Positions 27,033 to 34,273 of a stretch of DNA of 64,000 nucleotides are shown here, piece after piece. A program made the position numbers and the translations under genes. Within the stretch, counting starts at the first letter, position 1. Each line of letters begins with the position of its first letter. The notes below the pieces were generated by a model. That model did no database searches. It was not told the DNA's origin and was given only the letters and a program-made list of their open reading frames with translations. This DNA comes from an uncultured Bacteroidales bacterium (lineage in GTDB: Bacteria > Bacteroidota > Bacteroidia > Bacteroidales > P3). The stretch covers positions 1 through 64,000 of the forward strand of contig ONBK01000005.1 of assembly GCA_900316055.1 (NCBI GenBank). Reading direction: 5' to 3'.

Positions 27033-29105
27033 TTACTTCTCCAAACGAATACGTGCGTCGACGGCGGTGACGTAGCGCGGGTTGCCCAGCAGCGGGTTGA
27101 GGTCCATCTCGGCAATCTCGGGAGCGGCCTGCACGAGGGCACTCACGCGAGCCACCTGCTCGGCATAGAGGTCGATATTGACACCTTCCTGGCCACGCAC
27201 GCCTTCGAGAATCTTGTAGCCCTTGAGCTGCTTGAGCATCTCCTTGGCTTCAGCGGCGGTGATGGGAGCCAGCGCGCTCTGCACATCCTTCAGCACCTCG
27301 ATGAAGATACCACCGAGGCCGAAGAAAATCTGATGGCCGAACTTCTCGTCGCGGATGGCGCCGATATAGACATCCAAGCCGTCGAGCATGGGGTACATCT
27401 CCACAGCGTAGGTCTCGGGGATGACGATGAGGCGGTCGAACTCCTTGGCCACGGTATCGAGGTCTTTCACACCGAGGGTCACACCGCCCACGTCGCTCTT
27501 GTGCAGCGGGCCGACGACCTTCATCACGAGGGGCACATCCTTCGAGCAGCCCACCTCCTTGGCGAAAGCGAGGGCATCCTCTTTCTTGCTCACCTCGACG
27601 CTCTTCTTGCGGCTGATACCGGCAGCGTCGAGCAGTTCGTTATAGTCGGAAATCTCCATGTAGCCGTCCTTGCAGCGGTCGACGGTCTTGCGGATGCGGG
27701 CCACGTCGATGGCGGGCTGCTCCACCTTCTCGGGCTGCGGCTTGGGAGTGTTGTAAACTTTGCAGATGGCGTTGCCGAGCACACACTCCTCAGGGAAGTT
27801 GATGCGGCCCTTGGCGATGAAGTCCTCAATCTCGCTCTTCACGTTGATGATGGAAGGCAGCACGGGGAAGATGGGCTTCTTGCAGGTCTTCATCTTCTCA
27901 TCCAGCAGGTCGTAGACCTCCTTGTTGCTGAACAATCCGGGCGAACCGAAGATGACCACCGAGAAGTCGATTTCGTCGAAGTCGTTCTCGACGGCGTCGA
28001 GTATATAACCCAGCTGTTCGGCAGTGCCGGTGGCGAGGAAGTCGATGGGGTTGCCCACCGAGGAGCCACCGAAGAGTTTGCTGAGTAGTTCGGGAGCCTT
28101 GGGATGGTCTTTCAGCGAGGGGACCTCCATGCCGCCATTCGACAGCACGTCGGTGAGCATCACGGCGGGGCCGCCGGCGTGGGTCACCACGGCGCAGCGT
28201 TTGCCCTTCAGTTCGGGGTGCATGAAGACGGCGCAGACGGTGGTCAGTTCCTGACGATTCTGGCAACGCACGATACCGGCCTTGCGGAAGAGGGCGTCGA
28301 CAGCGGCGTCGTTGGTGGCGAGAGCACCAGTGTGCGAAGAGGCGGCACGTGAGCCGGCAGCCGAGCCACCGCTCTTGATGGCGGCGATATGGCAGCCCTT
28401 GTTGATGAGGCTGCGGCTGTGCTTGAGGAGACGCTGCGGGTCGCCAATCTTCTCCATATAAAGCATGATGACGTGAGAGGACTTCTCGGGGTCGAAGGTA
28501 GTGTCGAGGTGCTCGAGGACATCCTCGATACCCAGCTGAGCGCTGTTGCCCACAGCCCATACGCTGTTGAACTTAAGGCCGTTGCTCATGCCGTACTCCT
28601 TGATGAACACGGCGGTGGCACCGCTGCCAGTGATGAAGTCCACTCCCTTGGGATCCAGCGGGGGAATGGGGGTGTCGAAGCAACCAGCATAGTTCACGTT
28701 GAGGAAGCCGGTGCAGTTGGGGCCGATGAGCGAACCACCGACGCTGTTAATGGTGTCGACGATGTGCTTCTCGATTTCAGCACCCTCGTGGCTCTCCTCC
28801 GAGAAGCCGGCGCTGACGATGATGAAGCCTTTGCAGCCTTTCTCCTTGGCCAGCACGTCGACCGTCTGGGCGCAGAACTTGGCGGCGATGCAGAGGATGG
28901 CGCAGTCAACCTGCGGCAGGTCCTCCACTTTGGCGTAGCACTTCACGCCCTGCACCTCGGTCTCTTTGGGGTTCACGGCGTAAATCTGACCCTTGAAGGG
29001 ACTCTCCAAGAGGTTCTTCAGAGATTTGCCGCCGGGTTTATGTACATCACTGGAAGCACCGCAAATAACGATGCTGCGGGGATTGAGTAACTCTTTTGCT
29101 ATCAT
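27033..29105 (-). CDS. ADP-forming acetate/acyl-CoA ligase (fused alpha-beta)
   Basis: A 690-residue enzyme with the succinyl-CoA synthetase-like parts fused in one chain. A CoA-binding domain comes first (RSIVICGASSDVHKPG, IYAVNPKE, LIGPNCTGFLNV). A ligase domain follows with the phospho-His loop SSHTGALA (about residue 258), and a C-terminal ATP-grasp domain (about 465-690, VPLVMKVVGPLHKSDVGGV, GLGGIFIEVLKDV, EMDLNPLLG). It converts acetyl-CoA or other acyl-CoA with ADP and phosphate to the acid, CoA and ATP, a fermentation energy-saving step. Its own promoter is at 29165-29197; two barrel genes follow. Confidence 0.92.
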   Translation of the reverse strand: MIAKELLNPRSIVICGASSDVHKPGGKSLKNLLESPFKGQIYAVNPKETEVQGVKCYAKVEDLPQVDCAILCIAAKFCAQTVDVLAKEKGCKGFIIVSAGFSEESHEGAEIEKHIVDTINSVGGSLIGPNCTGFLNVNYAGCFDTPIPPLDPKGVDFITGSGATAVFIKEYGMSNGLKFNSVWAVGNSAQLGIEDVLEHLDTTFDPEKSSHVIMLYMEKIGDPQRLLKHSRSLINKGCHIAAIKSGGSAAGSRAASSHTGALATNDAAVDALFRKAGIVRCQNRQELTTVCAVFMHPELKGKRCAVVTHAGGPAVMLTDVLSNGGMEVPSLKDHPKAPELLSKLFGGSSVGNPIDFLATGTAEQLGYILDAVENDFDEIDFSVVIFGSPGLFSNKEVYDLLDEKMKTCKKPIFPVLPSIINVKSEIEDFIAKGRINFPEECVLGNAICKVYNTPKPQPEKVEQPAIDVARIRKTVDRCKDGYMEISDYNELLDAAGISRKKSVEVSKKEDALAFAKEVGCSKDVPLVMKVVGPLHKSDVGGVTLGVKDLDTVAKEFDRLIVIPETYAVEMYPMLDGLDVYIGAIRDEKFGHQIFFGLGGIFIEVLKDVQSALAPITAAEAKEMLKQLKGYKILEGVRGQEGVNIDLYAEQVARVSALVQAAPEIAEMDLNPLLGNPRYVTAVDARIRLEK

Positions 29106-29164
29106 ATCTTTTTACTATTTATTAATTGCTTGATTGTCCGTTTATTTGTATTTACAAATCTTTT

Positions 29165-29197
29165 GCAAAGATACGAAATGATTTTGAACTGGCAAAA
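29165..29197 (-). promoter_or_regulatory. Promoter of the acyl-CoA ligase gene
   Basis: Minus strand -33 TTTTG (29193-29197), 19-nt spacer, -7 TATCTTTGC (29165-29173). It gives a leader of about 50 nt before the ATG at 29105. The rest of the gap up to 29337 holds nothing I can identify. Confidence 0.8.
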
Positions 29198-29337
29198 TCT
29201 TTTTTCATTTTCAATATTTTTCGCAACATTCCTCTGAAAAAACCCCTCCATCACTCGCAACATCTCTCCATGTGATTTACTGAAATAGGTTGTCACTTTT
29301 GTGACTTTTTTGCTGTGTTGTGAGCGGGGGAAATTTT

Positions 29338-29372
29338 TTTTGTTTTATATCGAAAAAAAGTTGTATTTTTGC
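29338..29372 (+). promoter_or_regulatory. Strong rRNA-like promoter driving a structured RNA
   Basis: TTTTG (29338-29342), 21-nt spacer, TATTTTTGC (29364-29372). The surrounding GTTGTATTTTTGCACCGTC is close to the rRNA promoter (GTTGTACTTTTGCACC) and the sRNA promoter at 63789 (GTTGTATCTTTGCACCGTC). The start site should be near 29379. The spacer is 2 nt longer than in the other promoters here. Confidence 0.7.
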
Positions 29373-29378
29373 ACCGTC

Positions 29379-29692
29379 GTTTCCACACCGCCGGAGCCCC
29401 TCGAGAGCGACGGGTAACGCGGGCGGGGTAAGGGTTTTGACCCTCTCCGCAGGAGCGGCAGAACATATAAAAAAGACGTTGTAACGGCGTTTATCTGCGG
29501 CATCTCGAACTTCGCAACTTCGGAACTTATCACCGCAATAACGCAATGTACTTCGTCCATGGTTTGGTAATATAGTGTCTTACTATATATACCTATAGCG
29601 TGGGCTTCGGCATTGCTTATTCTGTGATAAGGGCAATGCGAAGGCCTGAGATGCGGGATAAGCAAGAGTACTTAACCCGCGCTTCTTTTTTA
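29379..29692 (+). ncRNA. Structured RNA: rod-shaped fold with competing terminator (6S-like or leader RNA)
   Basis: No gene fits here, but the stretch runs from a strong promoter to an intrinsic terminator. A first hairpin is at 29423-29450 (GCGGGG..., AGGGT TTTG ACCCT). Then 29462-29698 can fold as one long rod: 29462-29475 with 29685-29698; 29491-29495 with 29657-29661; 29500-29506 (GCATCTC) with 29648-29654 (GAGATGC); 29510-29515 with 29638-29643; 29527-29533 (TTATCAC) with 29624-29630 (GTGATAA); 29537-29541 with 29617-29621; 29543-29548 with 29611-29616; 29557-29561 with 29599-29603. The terminal hairpin is 29566-29576 with 29582-29593. An internal bubble (29516-29526 / 29631-29637) recalls 6S RNA. 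The terminator reuses 29653-29662, so an attenuator or riboswitch-like leader of the PqqD operon is the alternative. Paired by hand, no folding program. Confidence 0.55.
29653..29691 (+). terminator. Intrinsic terminator upstream of the PqqD-like gene
   Basis: GCGGG (29653-29657), A, TAAG, loop CAAGAGTA, CTTA, A, CCCGC (29676-29680), then GCTTCTTTTTT. Its 5' arm also pairs with 29491-29506, so formation of the two structures is mutually exclusive. Confidence 0.75.
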
Positions 29693-29740
29693 TGTGTTGT
29701 TTGAAAGAAAAAAATGACAGTAACCATTTGAACAAACAAC

Positions 29741-30010
29741 ATGAAAATCAACGAGAAAATGAAAGTCCGCACGGTGGCAGGCGAAAATATTGTCATCATG
29801 CCTGACGGCGGCGGCAGCGACATGACGAAGGTCATCGCCCTCAATCCCAGCGCCCTGCTGCTCTTCAACACCCTGCAAGGCCGCGACTTTACCCTCCAAG
29901 AGGCCGCCGGGGTCCTCGCCGACGAATACCACATCGCCGGCACCCAAGCCCTCTCCGACGCCAAAGCCTGGCTCGGGGACATGCAGCGCAACGGACTTGT
30001 AAATGGTTAG
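29741..30010 (+). CDS. PqqD-like (RiPP recognition element) protein
   Basis: An 89-residue protein. A beta-hairpin N-terminus (KVRTVAGENIVIMPDG) and a helical C-terminal half (VIALNPSALLLFNTLQGRDF, TLQEAAGVLADEYH, ALSDAKAWLGDMQRNGLV) match the PqqD fold, which binds leader peptides of ribosomally made, modified peptides. No radical SAM or other modifying enzyme lies beside it. A small protein with a leader-like N-terminus is encoded 0.8 kb downstream (30783). The gene is 50 nt after the terminator of the structured RNA and has no clear promoter of its own, so read-through may be needed for expression. Confidence 0.75.
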   Translation: MKINEKMKVRTVAGENIVIMPDGGGSDMTKVIALNPSALLLFNTLQGRDFTLQEAAGVLADEYHIAGTQALSDAKAWLGDMQRNGLVNG

Positions 30011-30015
30011 CGGTT

Positions 30016-30117
30016 ATGGAATATAATAAAAAAGAAAAACTGACCTGGGCTGTCATCTTTCTGGGTCCCCTCATTGTAATATTATTGATGTTCTTATTTA
30101 TGTCAAGTAAATATTAA
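30016..30117 (+). CDS. 33-residue single-pass membrane microprotein
   Basis: An ATG at 30016, five bases after the PqqD-like stop, opens a 33-codon frame ending in TAA. The peptide has a charged N-terminus (MEYNKKEKLT) followed by one strongly hydrophobic stretch of about 19 residues (WAVIFLGPLIVILLMFLFM) and a short SSKY tail, a textbook single-pass microprotein. The tight spacing suggests translational coupling to the PqqD-like gene. Function unknown; expression is not shown, but codon content and topology argue against chance. Confidence 0.6.
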   Translation: MEYNKKEKLTWAVIFLGPLIVILLMFLFMSSKY

Positions 30118-30155
30118 AAGGTATAATTATTAATAAAAACAACACAAACAACAAA

Positions 30156-30716
30156 ATGAAAAAAACATTACTATTCGTCGCTGTCGCGCTGCTCTCCGTC
30201 GCACCCCTCAGCGCCCAGTTCAACGCCCAACCCGGCAACCAGAAATGGTCCCTCGGTCTCGGCCTTTTAGGCGACCGTACACTCAACTCCAACTCCGACT
30301 ACCCCGACATCGACCAGGGCACCAACGGCTTGGGTAGTTTCTTCATGGTCGAATACGCCTTCGACACCGTCTGGGGCATCAGAGCACAGGCCGACCTCTT
30401 TGGAATCACCCAAGACAATGGCTACGACCGAAAAGGCGGTGCCTCCCTCGCCGTCAAGATGAACATCAGCAACGCCCTGTCCAAAAGCCTCTGCCGCGGC
30501 AACTTCTACGCCCTCCTCGGTGCCGGCCTCACCCAAAAAGTCGTCGGCAACGAAGACCACGACGGCTATGGCTTCACCCTTCACGGCAATATCGGCTACT
30601 CCTACTGGATTTCCCGCGAACTGGGCGTCTTCTCCGAACTGGGCGTCAACATGTGGGACGCCGCCAAATACCTCTCCGGCAACCTCTCCCTCGGCCTCCT
30701 CGTCCGCCTCTATTGA
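30156..30716 (+). CDS. Outer-membrane beta-barrel protein
   Basis: A 186-residue protein with a signal peptide (MKKTLLFVAVALLSVAPLSAQ) and a barrel-like mature part: WSLGLGLLGDRTLNS, FFMVEYAFDTVWGIRAQADL, FYALLGAGLTQKV, FTLHGNIGYSYWISRELGVF and LSLGLLVRLY at the end, a typical barrel terminus. It follows the microprotein by 38 nt and precedes the leader-like peptide gene, so this set may be one operon. Ligand and role unknown. Confidence 0.72.
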   Translation: MKKTLLFVAVALLSVAPLSAQFNAQPGNQKWSLGLGLLGDRTLNSNSDYPDIDQGTNGLGSFFMVEYAFDTVWGIRAQADLFGITQDNGYDRKGGASLAVKMNISNALSKSLCRGNFYALLGAGLTQKVVGNEDHDGYGFTLHGNIGYSYWISRELGVFSELGVNMWDAAKYLSGNLSLGLLVRLY

Positions 30717-30782
30717 CACAACCTTTCAGCAACTCTAAAGTATTTTGTAACAAACAATTTATTAACCCAAACACACAAAACA

Positions 30783-30986
30783 ATGAAACAAGAAAACGAA
30801 AAGAAACTTTACGAGCCTCCCGCGCTCACCGCGGTGACCTTCAAGGCTGAGAAGGGCTACGCCTCCAGCAGCACTAACGGCGGAGTAGTCAATTACCTCT
30901 GGGGCGTCTCCCAACTCTGGGGAGCCGACGAAACCCACAACACCGCTTCCGATTACAGCTGGGGCAGTGATCAAAACTGGAATTAA
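30783..30986 (+). CDS. Small protein with RiPP-leader-like N-terminus
   Basis: A 67-residue protein without a signal peptide. The first 28 residues (KKLYEPPALTAVTFKAEKGYA) follow a pattern common to small Bacteroidetes proteins, K-x-Y-x-x-P-x-hydrophobic ... F-x-x-E-x-G-[YF]-A-x-S. The remaining 40 residues are a low-complexity Gly/Ser/Trp/Asn-rich tail with four tryptophans (YLWGVSQLWGADETHNTASD, then YSWGSDQNWN). The leader/core look and the PqqD-like gene upstream suggest a modified-peptide precursor, but no modifying enzyme is present nearby. It could also be a plain small structural protein. Confidence 0.6.
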   Translation: MKQENEKKLYEPPALTAVTFKAEKGYASSSTNGGVVNYLWGVSQLWGADETHNTASDYSWGSDQNWN

Positions 30987-31023
30987 AACAAACAAAAACA
31001 AAAAAAACAATCAAAAAACAACA

Positions 31024-32511
31024 ATGAAAAAAACAATGAAATTTTTCAGTATGGCCGCCCTCTGCATCGCAACGGTGGCAATGGTCGGATGTTCGAAAGA
31101 CGAAGAGCAGCCCGCAGGTAGCGGCAAAGTGGTGGTCTCCACCACGACCATAGGCTTGGGAAGCAGCGAAGCCTCCAAGCATCTCGACGAATCCGGCACC
31201 AAAGTCTTCGCTGCCGGCGAAGAGATTGCCGTGGTGTATCAGAACACCAGCAGCGAATTGGTGAAGACCACCGTAACCCTCTCCGACGTAGACATCAGCA
31301 ACAGCGGCAAGTCGGCAACCATCGTCGTACCTATGACCGACCCCAATGCCAATAGTGAGGTGAAATTCATCTACCCCGCCTCCATGGCCAACAACGACGG
31401 CACGGTGAACTATGATGCCCTCTACAACAACCAGGACGGCACCATGGCCACCCTCTCCAGCAACTTCGACTATGCCGTGTATTCCGGCACCCTTTCCGGA
31501 GTGGACCTGCCTGCCGACCCCGTGCTGACCAACCAGTTGGCCGTCCTCAAATTCACTGTCCAGAACACTGCCAATAGCCAGGATATGACTGGCAGCATCA
31601 CAAAGTTGACCGTCAAGCACGGCTCGGATGTCTACTTCGTCACCCCCACCACTTCGCAGAGCACTTTCTGGGTGGCCGTGAAGCCCATCGCTACCAATGA
31701 TGGCGACATTGCCATCTATGCCGCTGTGGGCAAGGACCTCTACAAGAAGACCGTGAGCAGCTACGGTGCCCTCTCCGCCGGTACCTTCAACCGCATCACT
31801 GTGGGCGCAACGCAGATTCCCGGTGCCGTCTCTGGTCTCTTCCGCGTCAACGCCGCCGGCAATCTGGTCTATTTCTCGCAGGGCAACCTGCAGCGAATCA
31901 ATGGCACCTGGCAGTTTGCCAGCCACCAGTATGACGTTCTGGGAAGCTGGAGCAGTACCAGTTGCGATATCTTCTATTGGGAGACAACCGGCAACTACGG
32001 CAGCGGACAACACTGCATGACCTCAAACGGAACTTCTTCCGACGTGGTCAACTGGGGTGCCAACATCACCAGCGGCACCTGGAACACTCTCAGCAAAACT
32101 GAATGGCAGTACATCTTCAATACCCGCAGTGCCTCCACCGGCCGCTTTGCCAAAGCCTATCTTTTCGGCACCACGCACGGCGTGATCCTCTTCCCCGACC
32201 ACTACACACACCCCAATGATGTCCCCGTCCCCACAGGCATCAATCTCGATGATAACACCTCTTGGAACGGCAACCAATACACTGCCGAGCAGTGGGCTAA
32301 GATGGAGGCTGCCGGCGCGGTGTTCCTGCCGGCTGCGGGCTACCGCAACGGTTCGAATGTGAACGCCGTGGACGGCAGCGGCTACTACTGGTCGTCTACG
32401 GCCAGCTCCGGCAACGGCGCTTGGAACGTCGACATCAACAAAAACGTCGTGTACCCCAGCAACGACAGCCATCGCGACTCCGGCCGGGCTGTGCGCCTGG
32501 TCTGCGAGTAG
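31024..32511 (+). CDS. Fimbrillin-like lipoprotein with C-type-lectin-like C-terminal domain
   Basis: A 495-residue SPII lipoprotein (lipobox VAMVGC, about residue 19); the start at 31024 is the ATG before the MKKTMKFFSM signal. Residues 30-280 resemble fimbrillin-like (Mfa-type) beta-sandwiches (FAAGEEIAVVYQNTSSELV, FIYPASM, LTNQLAVLKFTV). From about residue 285 (GLFRVNAAGNLVYFSQGNLQ) a second domain runs to the end, with LSKTEWQYIFNTRSAS, GAVFLPAAGYRNGS, GYYWSSTASSGNGAWN and a closing GRAVRLVCE. That is the Fib_succ_major/DUF1566 lectin-like fold used by many Bacteroidales surface proteins and by some diversity-generating retroelement targets. No reverse transcriptase is in the window. Confidence 0.72.
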   Translation: MKKTMKFFSMAALCIATVAMVGCSKDEEQPAGSGKVVVSTTTIGLGSSEASKHLDESGTKVFAAGEEIAVVYQNTSSELVKTTVTLSDVDISNSGKSATIVVPMTDPNANSEVKFIYPASMANNDGTVNYDALYNNQDGTMATLSSNFDYAVYSGTLSGVDLPADPVLTNQLAVLKFTVQNTANSQDMTGSITKLTVKHGSDVYFVTPTTSQSTFWVAVKPIATNDGDIAIYAAVGKDLYKKTVSSYGALSAGTFNRITVGATQIPGAVSGLFRVNAAGNLVYFSQGNLQRINGTWQFASHQYDVLGSWSSTSCDIFYWETTGNYGSGQHCMTSNGTSSDVVNWGANITSGTWNTLSKTEWQYIFNTRSASTGRFAKAYLFGTTHGVILFPDHYTHPNDVPVPTGINLDDNTSWNGNQYTAEQWAKMEAAGAVFLPAAGYRNGSNVNAVDGSGYYWSSTASSGNGAWNVDINKNVVYPSNDSHRDSGRAVRLVCE

Positions 32512-32573
32512 CCAGGAGAATACCCTTGTCCCCTAACGGGAATGACAGAAATACCTACATATAGAATGTACCT

Positions 32574-32608
32574 CGGGGCCGCGCTACGCGCGGCCCCGCC
32601 ATTTTTTC
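32574..32608 (+). terminator. Strong GC-rich intrinsic terminator
   Basis: CGGGGCCGCGC, TAC, GCGCGGCCCCG: a perfect 11-bp stem, then CCATTTTTTC. It closes the PqqD-to-fimbrillin gene set. A GC-rich hairpin in this position is also typical downstream of variable repeats, noted in the findings. Confidence 0.85.
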
Positions 32609-32652
32609 TACATACTCTTGGTTTAATGTTTTACGGTGCAAAAGTTTTTTTA

Positions 32653-34191
32653 TCACTTGTTGCGACTCCCATTGAGGCAATGGCACCATATCACGCGGCG
32701 GACAAGGGCGCGCTCGCTCCAGAGAAGGGCGGCGAGGAAAAGGGCGAAGAGCAACGTGTTGTAGGCCAGACGGAGCCAGAGACTATCGAAAGTGAAAAGT
32801 GGAAAGTGGAAAGTGGAAAGTGTATCGGGAGGGGTGGCGCGGAGGAAGTAGAGGGCGAGGGCGAGGGCAAACCATCCGAGGATGGAGGCCACTGGATAGG
32901 GCACGTGATAGTGACGCTGGCCGATGAAATAGCTGAGCAACACACAGGTGCCATAGCCTGCCAATCCGCCCCAGGCGCAAGCCATATAGCCAATCTTGGG
33001 CACCAGCAGCACGTTGACAAGCACCAACACCCCACAACCCACAGCACTCATGATGGCACCCCAATAGGTCTTCGCCGTCAGTTTGTACCAGAACGAGAGG
33101 TTGAAGTAAACGCCCATCAGTATCTCGGCCATCATCACGATGGGCACTGCCCGCAGGCCCTCCCAGTAGTCGCGACGGATGATGTACTTGAAGACATCCA
33201 TATAGCACACCACCACCATGAAGGCCAGCAAGGTGAACATCACAAAATACTTCATCACCAACGCCTGACTCTCCTTACTCTTCTCTCCCTTACCCCCAGC
33301 AAACACAAACGGCTCGTAGGCATAGCGGAAAGCCTGGGTGATCATCGCCATAATCATGGCTATCTTCACGCAGGCACCGTAGATGCCGAGTTGTTCCTGC
33401 ATATCGCTGCCGGGATAGAGGAAGGGGAAGAGTATCTTGTCGAGCACCTGGTTCAAGATGCCCACGATGCCGAAGATAAGCAGCGGCCAGGTGTATCGAA
33501 GCATCTGCTTAAGAAGTGGAAAATGGAATGTGGAAAGATGAAAGTCTTTCAGTTCCTTCCAGAAGCCGAAGGTAACGAGGGCGGTGCAGATGAGGTTGAT
33601 GTAGAAGATATAGCCCACGTTATTCTGTTCGTCGTACCATTGCATGAACGGCAGATGCTGCAGTTTCGGAGCCAGCAGGAAGACGAATAGGTTCAAGCCG
33701 ATGTTGAGGACGATGAAGGAAAGTTTCAATGCGGCGAACTTCCAAGCCCTGTTCTCGAGGCGCAGGCGGGCGAACAATATCGCCTGGAAGGCATCCAACG
33801 CTACCACGGCAGCCATCACTGCAATATACTCGGGATGAGCACCATAACCCATCGCATTGGCAATAGGTCCCAACAGGGCGAGAACCCCCAGCACAAACAC
33901 AAAACTCACCGACCCAACCGCTCCCAGTGCCGTCGAAAAAACATTTGTCCTTTCAGCCCCTTTCACTCCCGAATTTGCAAAATAGAAGAACGTCGTCTCC
34001 ATGCCGAAGGTGAGGATTATCAGCAGCAGCGCCGTGTAAGCGTAGACATTGGTGACCACCCCGTAGCCGCCGGAAGCGGCAGAGATATGATAGGTATAGA
34101 GCGGAACAAGCAGGTAGTTTAAGAACCTGCCCACGATGCTACTCAGCCCATAGATGACCGAGTCAGAAAAGAGTTTCTTCAATGATGCCAT
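32653..34191 (-). CDS. Polysaccharide flippase (MOP/Wzx-like)
   Basis: A 512-residue multi-pass membrane protein of the oligosaccharide flippase type: MASLKKLFSDSVIYGLSSIVGRFLNYLLVPLYT-like start (given here only in part), then about 13-14 hydrophobic helices. The ATG at 34189-34191 is chosen; the frame continues upstream but into the divergent GH20 gene. Three repeat-derived insertions lie in cytoplasmic or inter-helix loops: FHLSTFHFPL (33511-33545), GGKGEKSKESQ (near 33280) and DTLSTFHFPLFTF (32787-32822). The helices around them look intact. Substrate unknown; O-antigen or capsule repeat units are likely. Confidence 0.85.
   Translation of the reverse strand: MASLKKLFSDSVIYGLSSIVGRFLNYLLVPLYTYHISAASGGYGVVTNVYAYTALLLIILTFGMETTFFYFANSGVKGAERTNVFSTALGAVGSVSFVFVLGVLALLGPIANAMGYGAHPEYIAVMAAVVALDAFQAILFARLRLENRAWKFAALKLSFIVLNIGLNLFVFLLAPKLQHLPFMQWYDEQNNVGYIFYINLICTALVTFGFWKELKDFHLSTFHFPLLKQMLRYTWPLLIFGIVGILNQVLDKILFPFLYPGSDMQEQLGIYGACVKIAMIMAMITQAFRYAYEPFVFAGGKGEKSKESQALVMKYFVMFTLLAFMVVVCYMDVFKYIIRRDYWEGLRAVPIVMMAEILMGVYFNLSFWYKLTAKTYWGAIMSAVGCGVLVLVNVLLVPKIGYMACAWGGLAGYGTCVLLSYFIGQRHYHVPYPVASILGWFALALALYFLRATPPDTLSTFHFPLFTFDSLWLRLAYNTLLFALFLAALLWSERALVRRVIWCHCLNGSRNK
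32787..32822 (-). repeat. Heptamer repeat inside the flippase gene (3' part)
   Basis: GAAAGTGAAAAGTGGAAAGT continuing as TGGAAAG units. On the coding (minus) strand it reads CTTTCCAC and encodes LSTFHFPLFTF between two predicted membrane helices. Confidence 0.85.
33511..33545 (-). repeat. Heptamer repeat inside the flippase gene (middle)
   Basis: AAGAAGTGGAAAATGGAATG then TGGAAAGATGAAAG: decayed TGGAAAG units. Coding strand gives FHLSTFHFPL in a loop before a membrane helix. Confidence 0.75.
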
Positions 34192-34217
34192 ATTTCCATA
34201 ACGCCCGCGCGAAAGAA

Positions 34218-34238
34218 TTATTGTATTAAATACAATAA
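34218..34238. promoter_or_regulatory. Perfect palindrome between divergent flippase and GH20 genes
   Basis: TTATTGTATT, A, AATACAATAA: perfect 10-bp arms around one base, in an 82-nt divergent gap. Neither gene has a standard -7 box there, so this could be an operator or an atypical promoter element. Confidence 0.5.
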
Positions 34239-34273
34239 AAGAGCTCTGCTCTCGTTGATATGAAAAAAGGAAA

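Noticed and set aside
29277..29665. Minus-strand open frames of about 90-106 codons across the structured-RNA region
   Set aside because: They lie antisense to the promoter-to-terminator unit, lack plausible starts, and have no protein-like composition.
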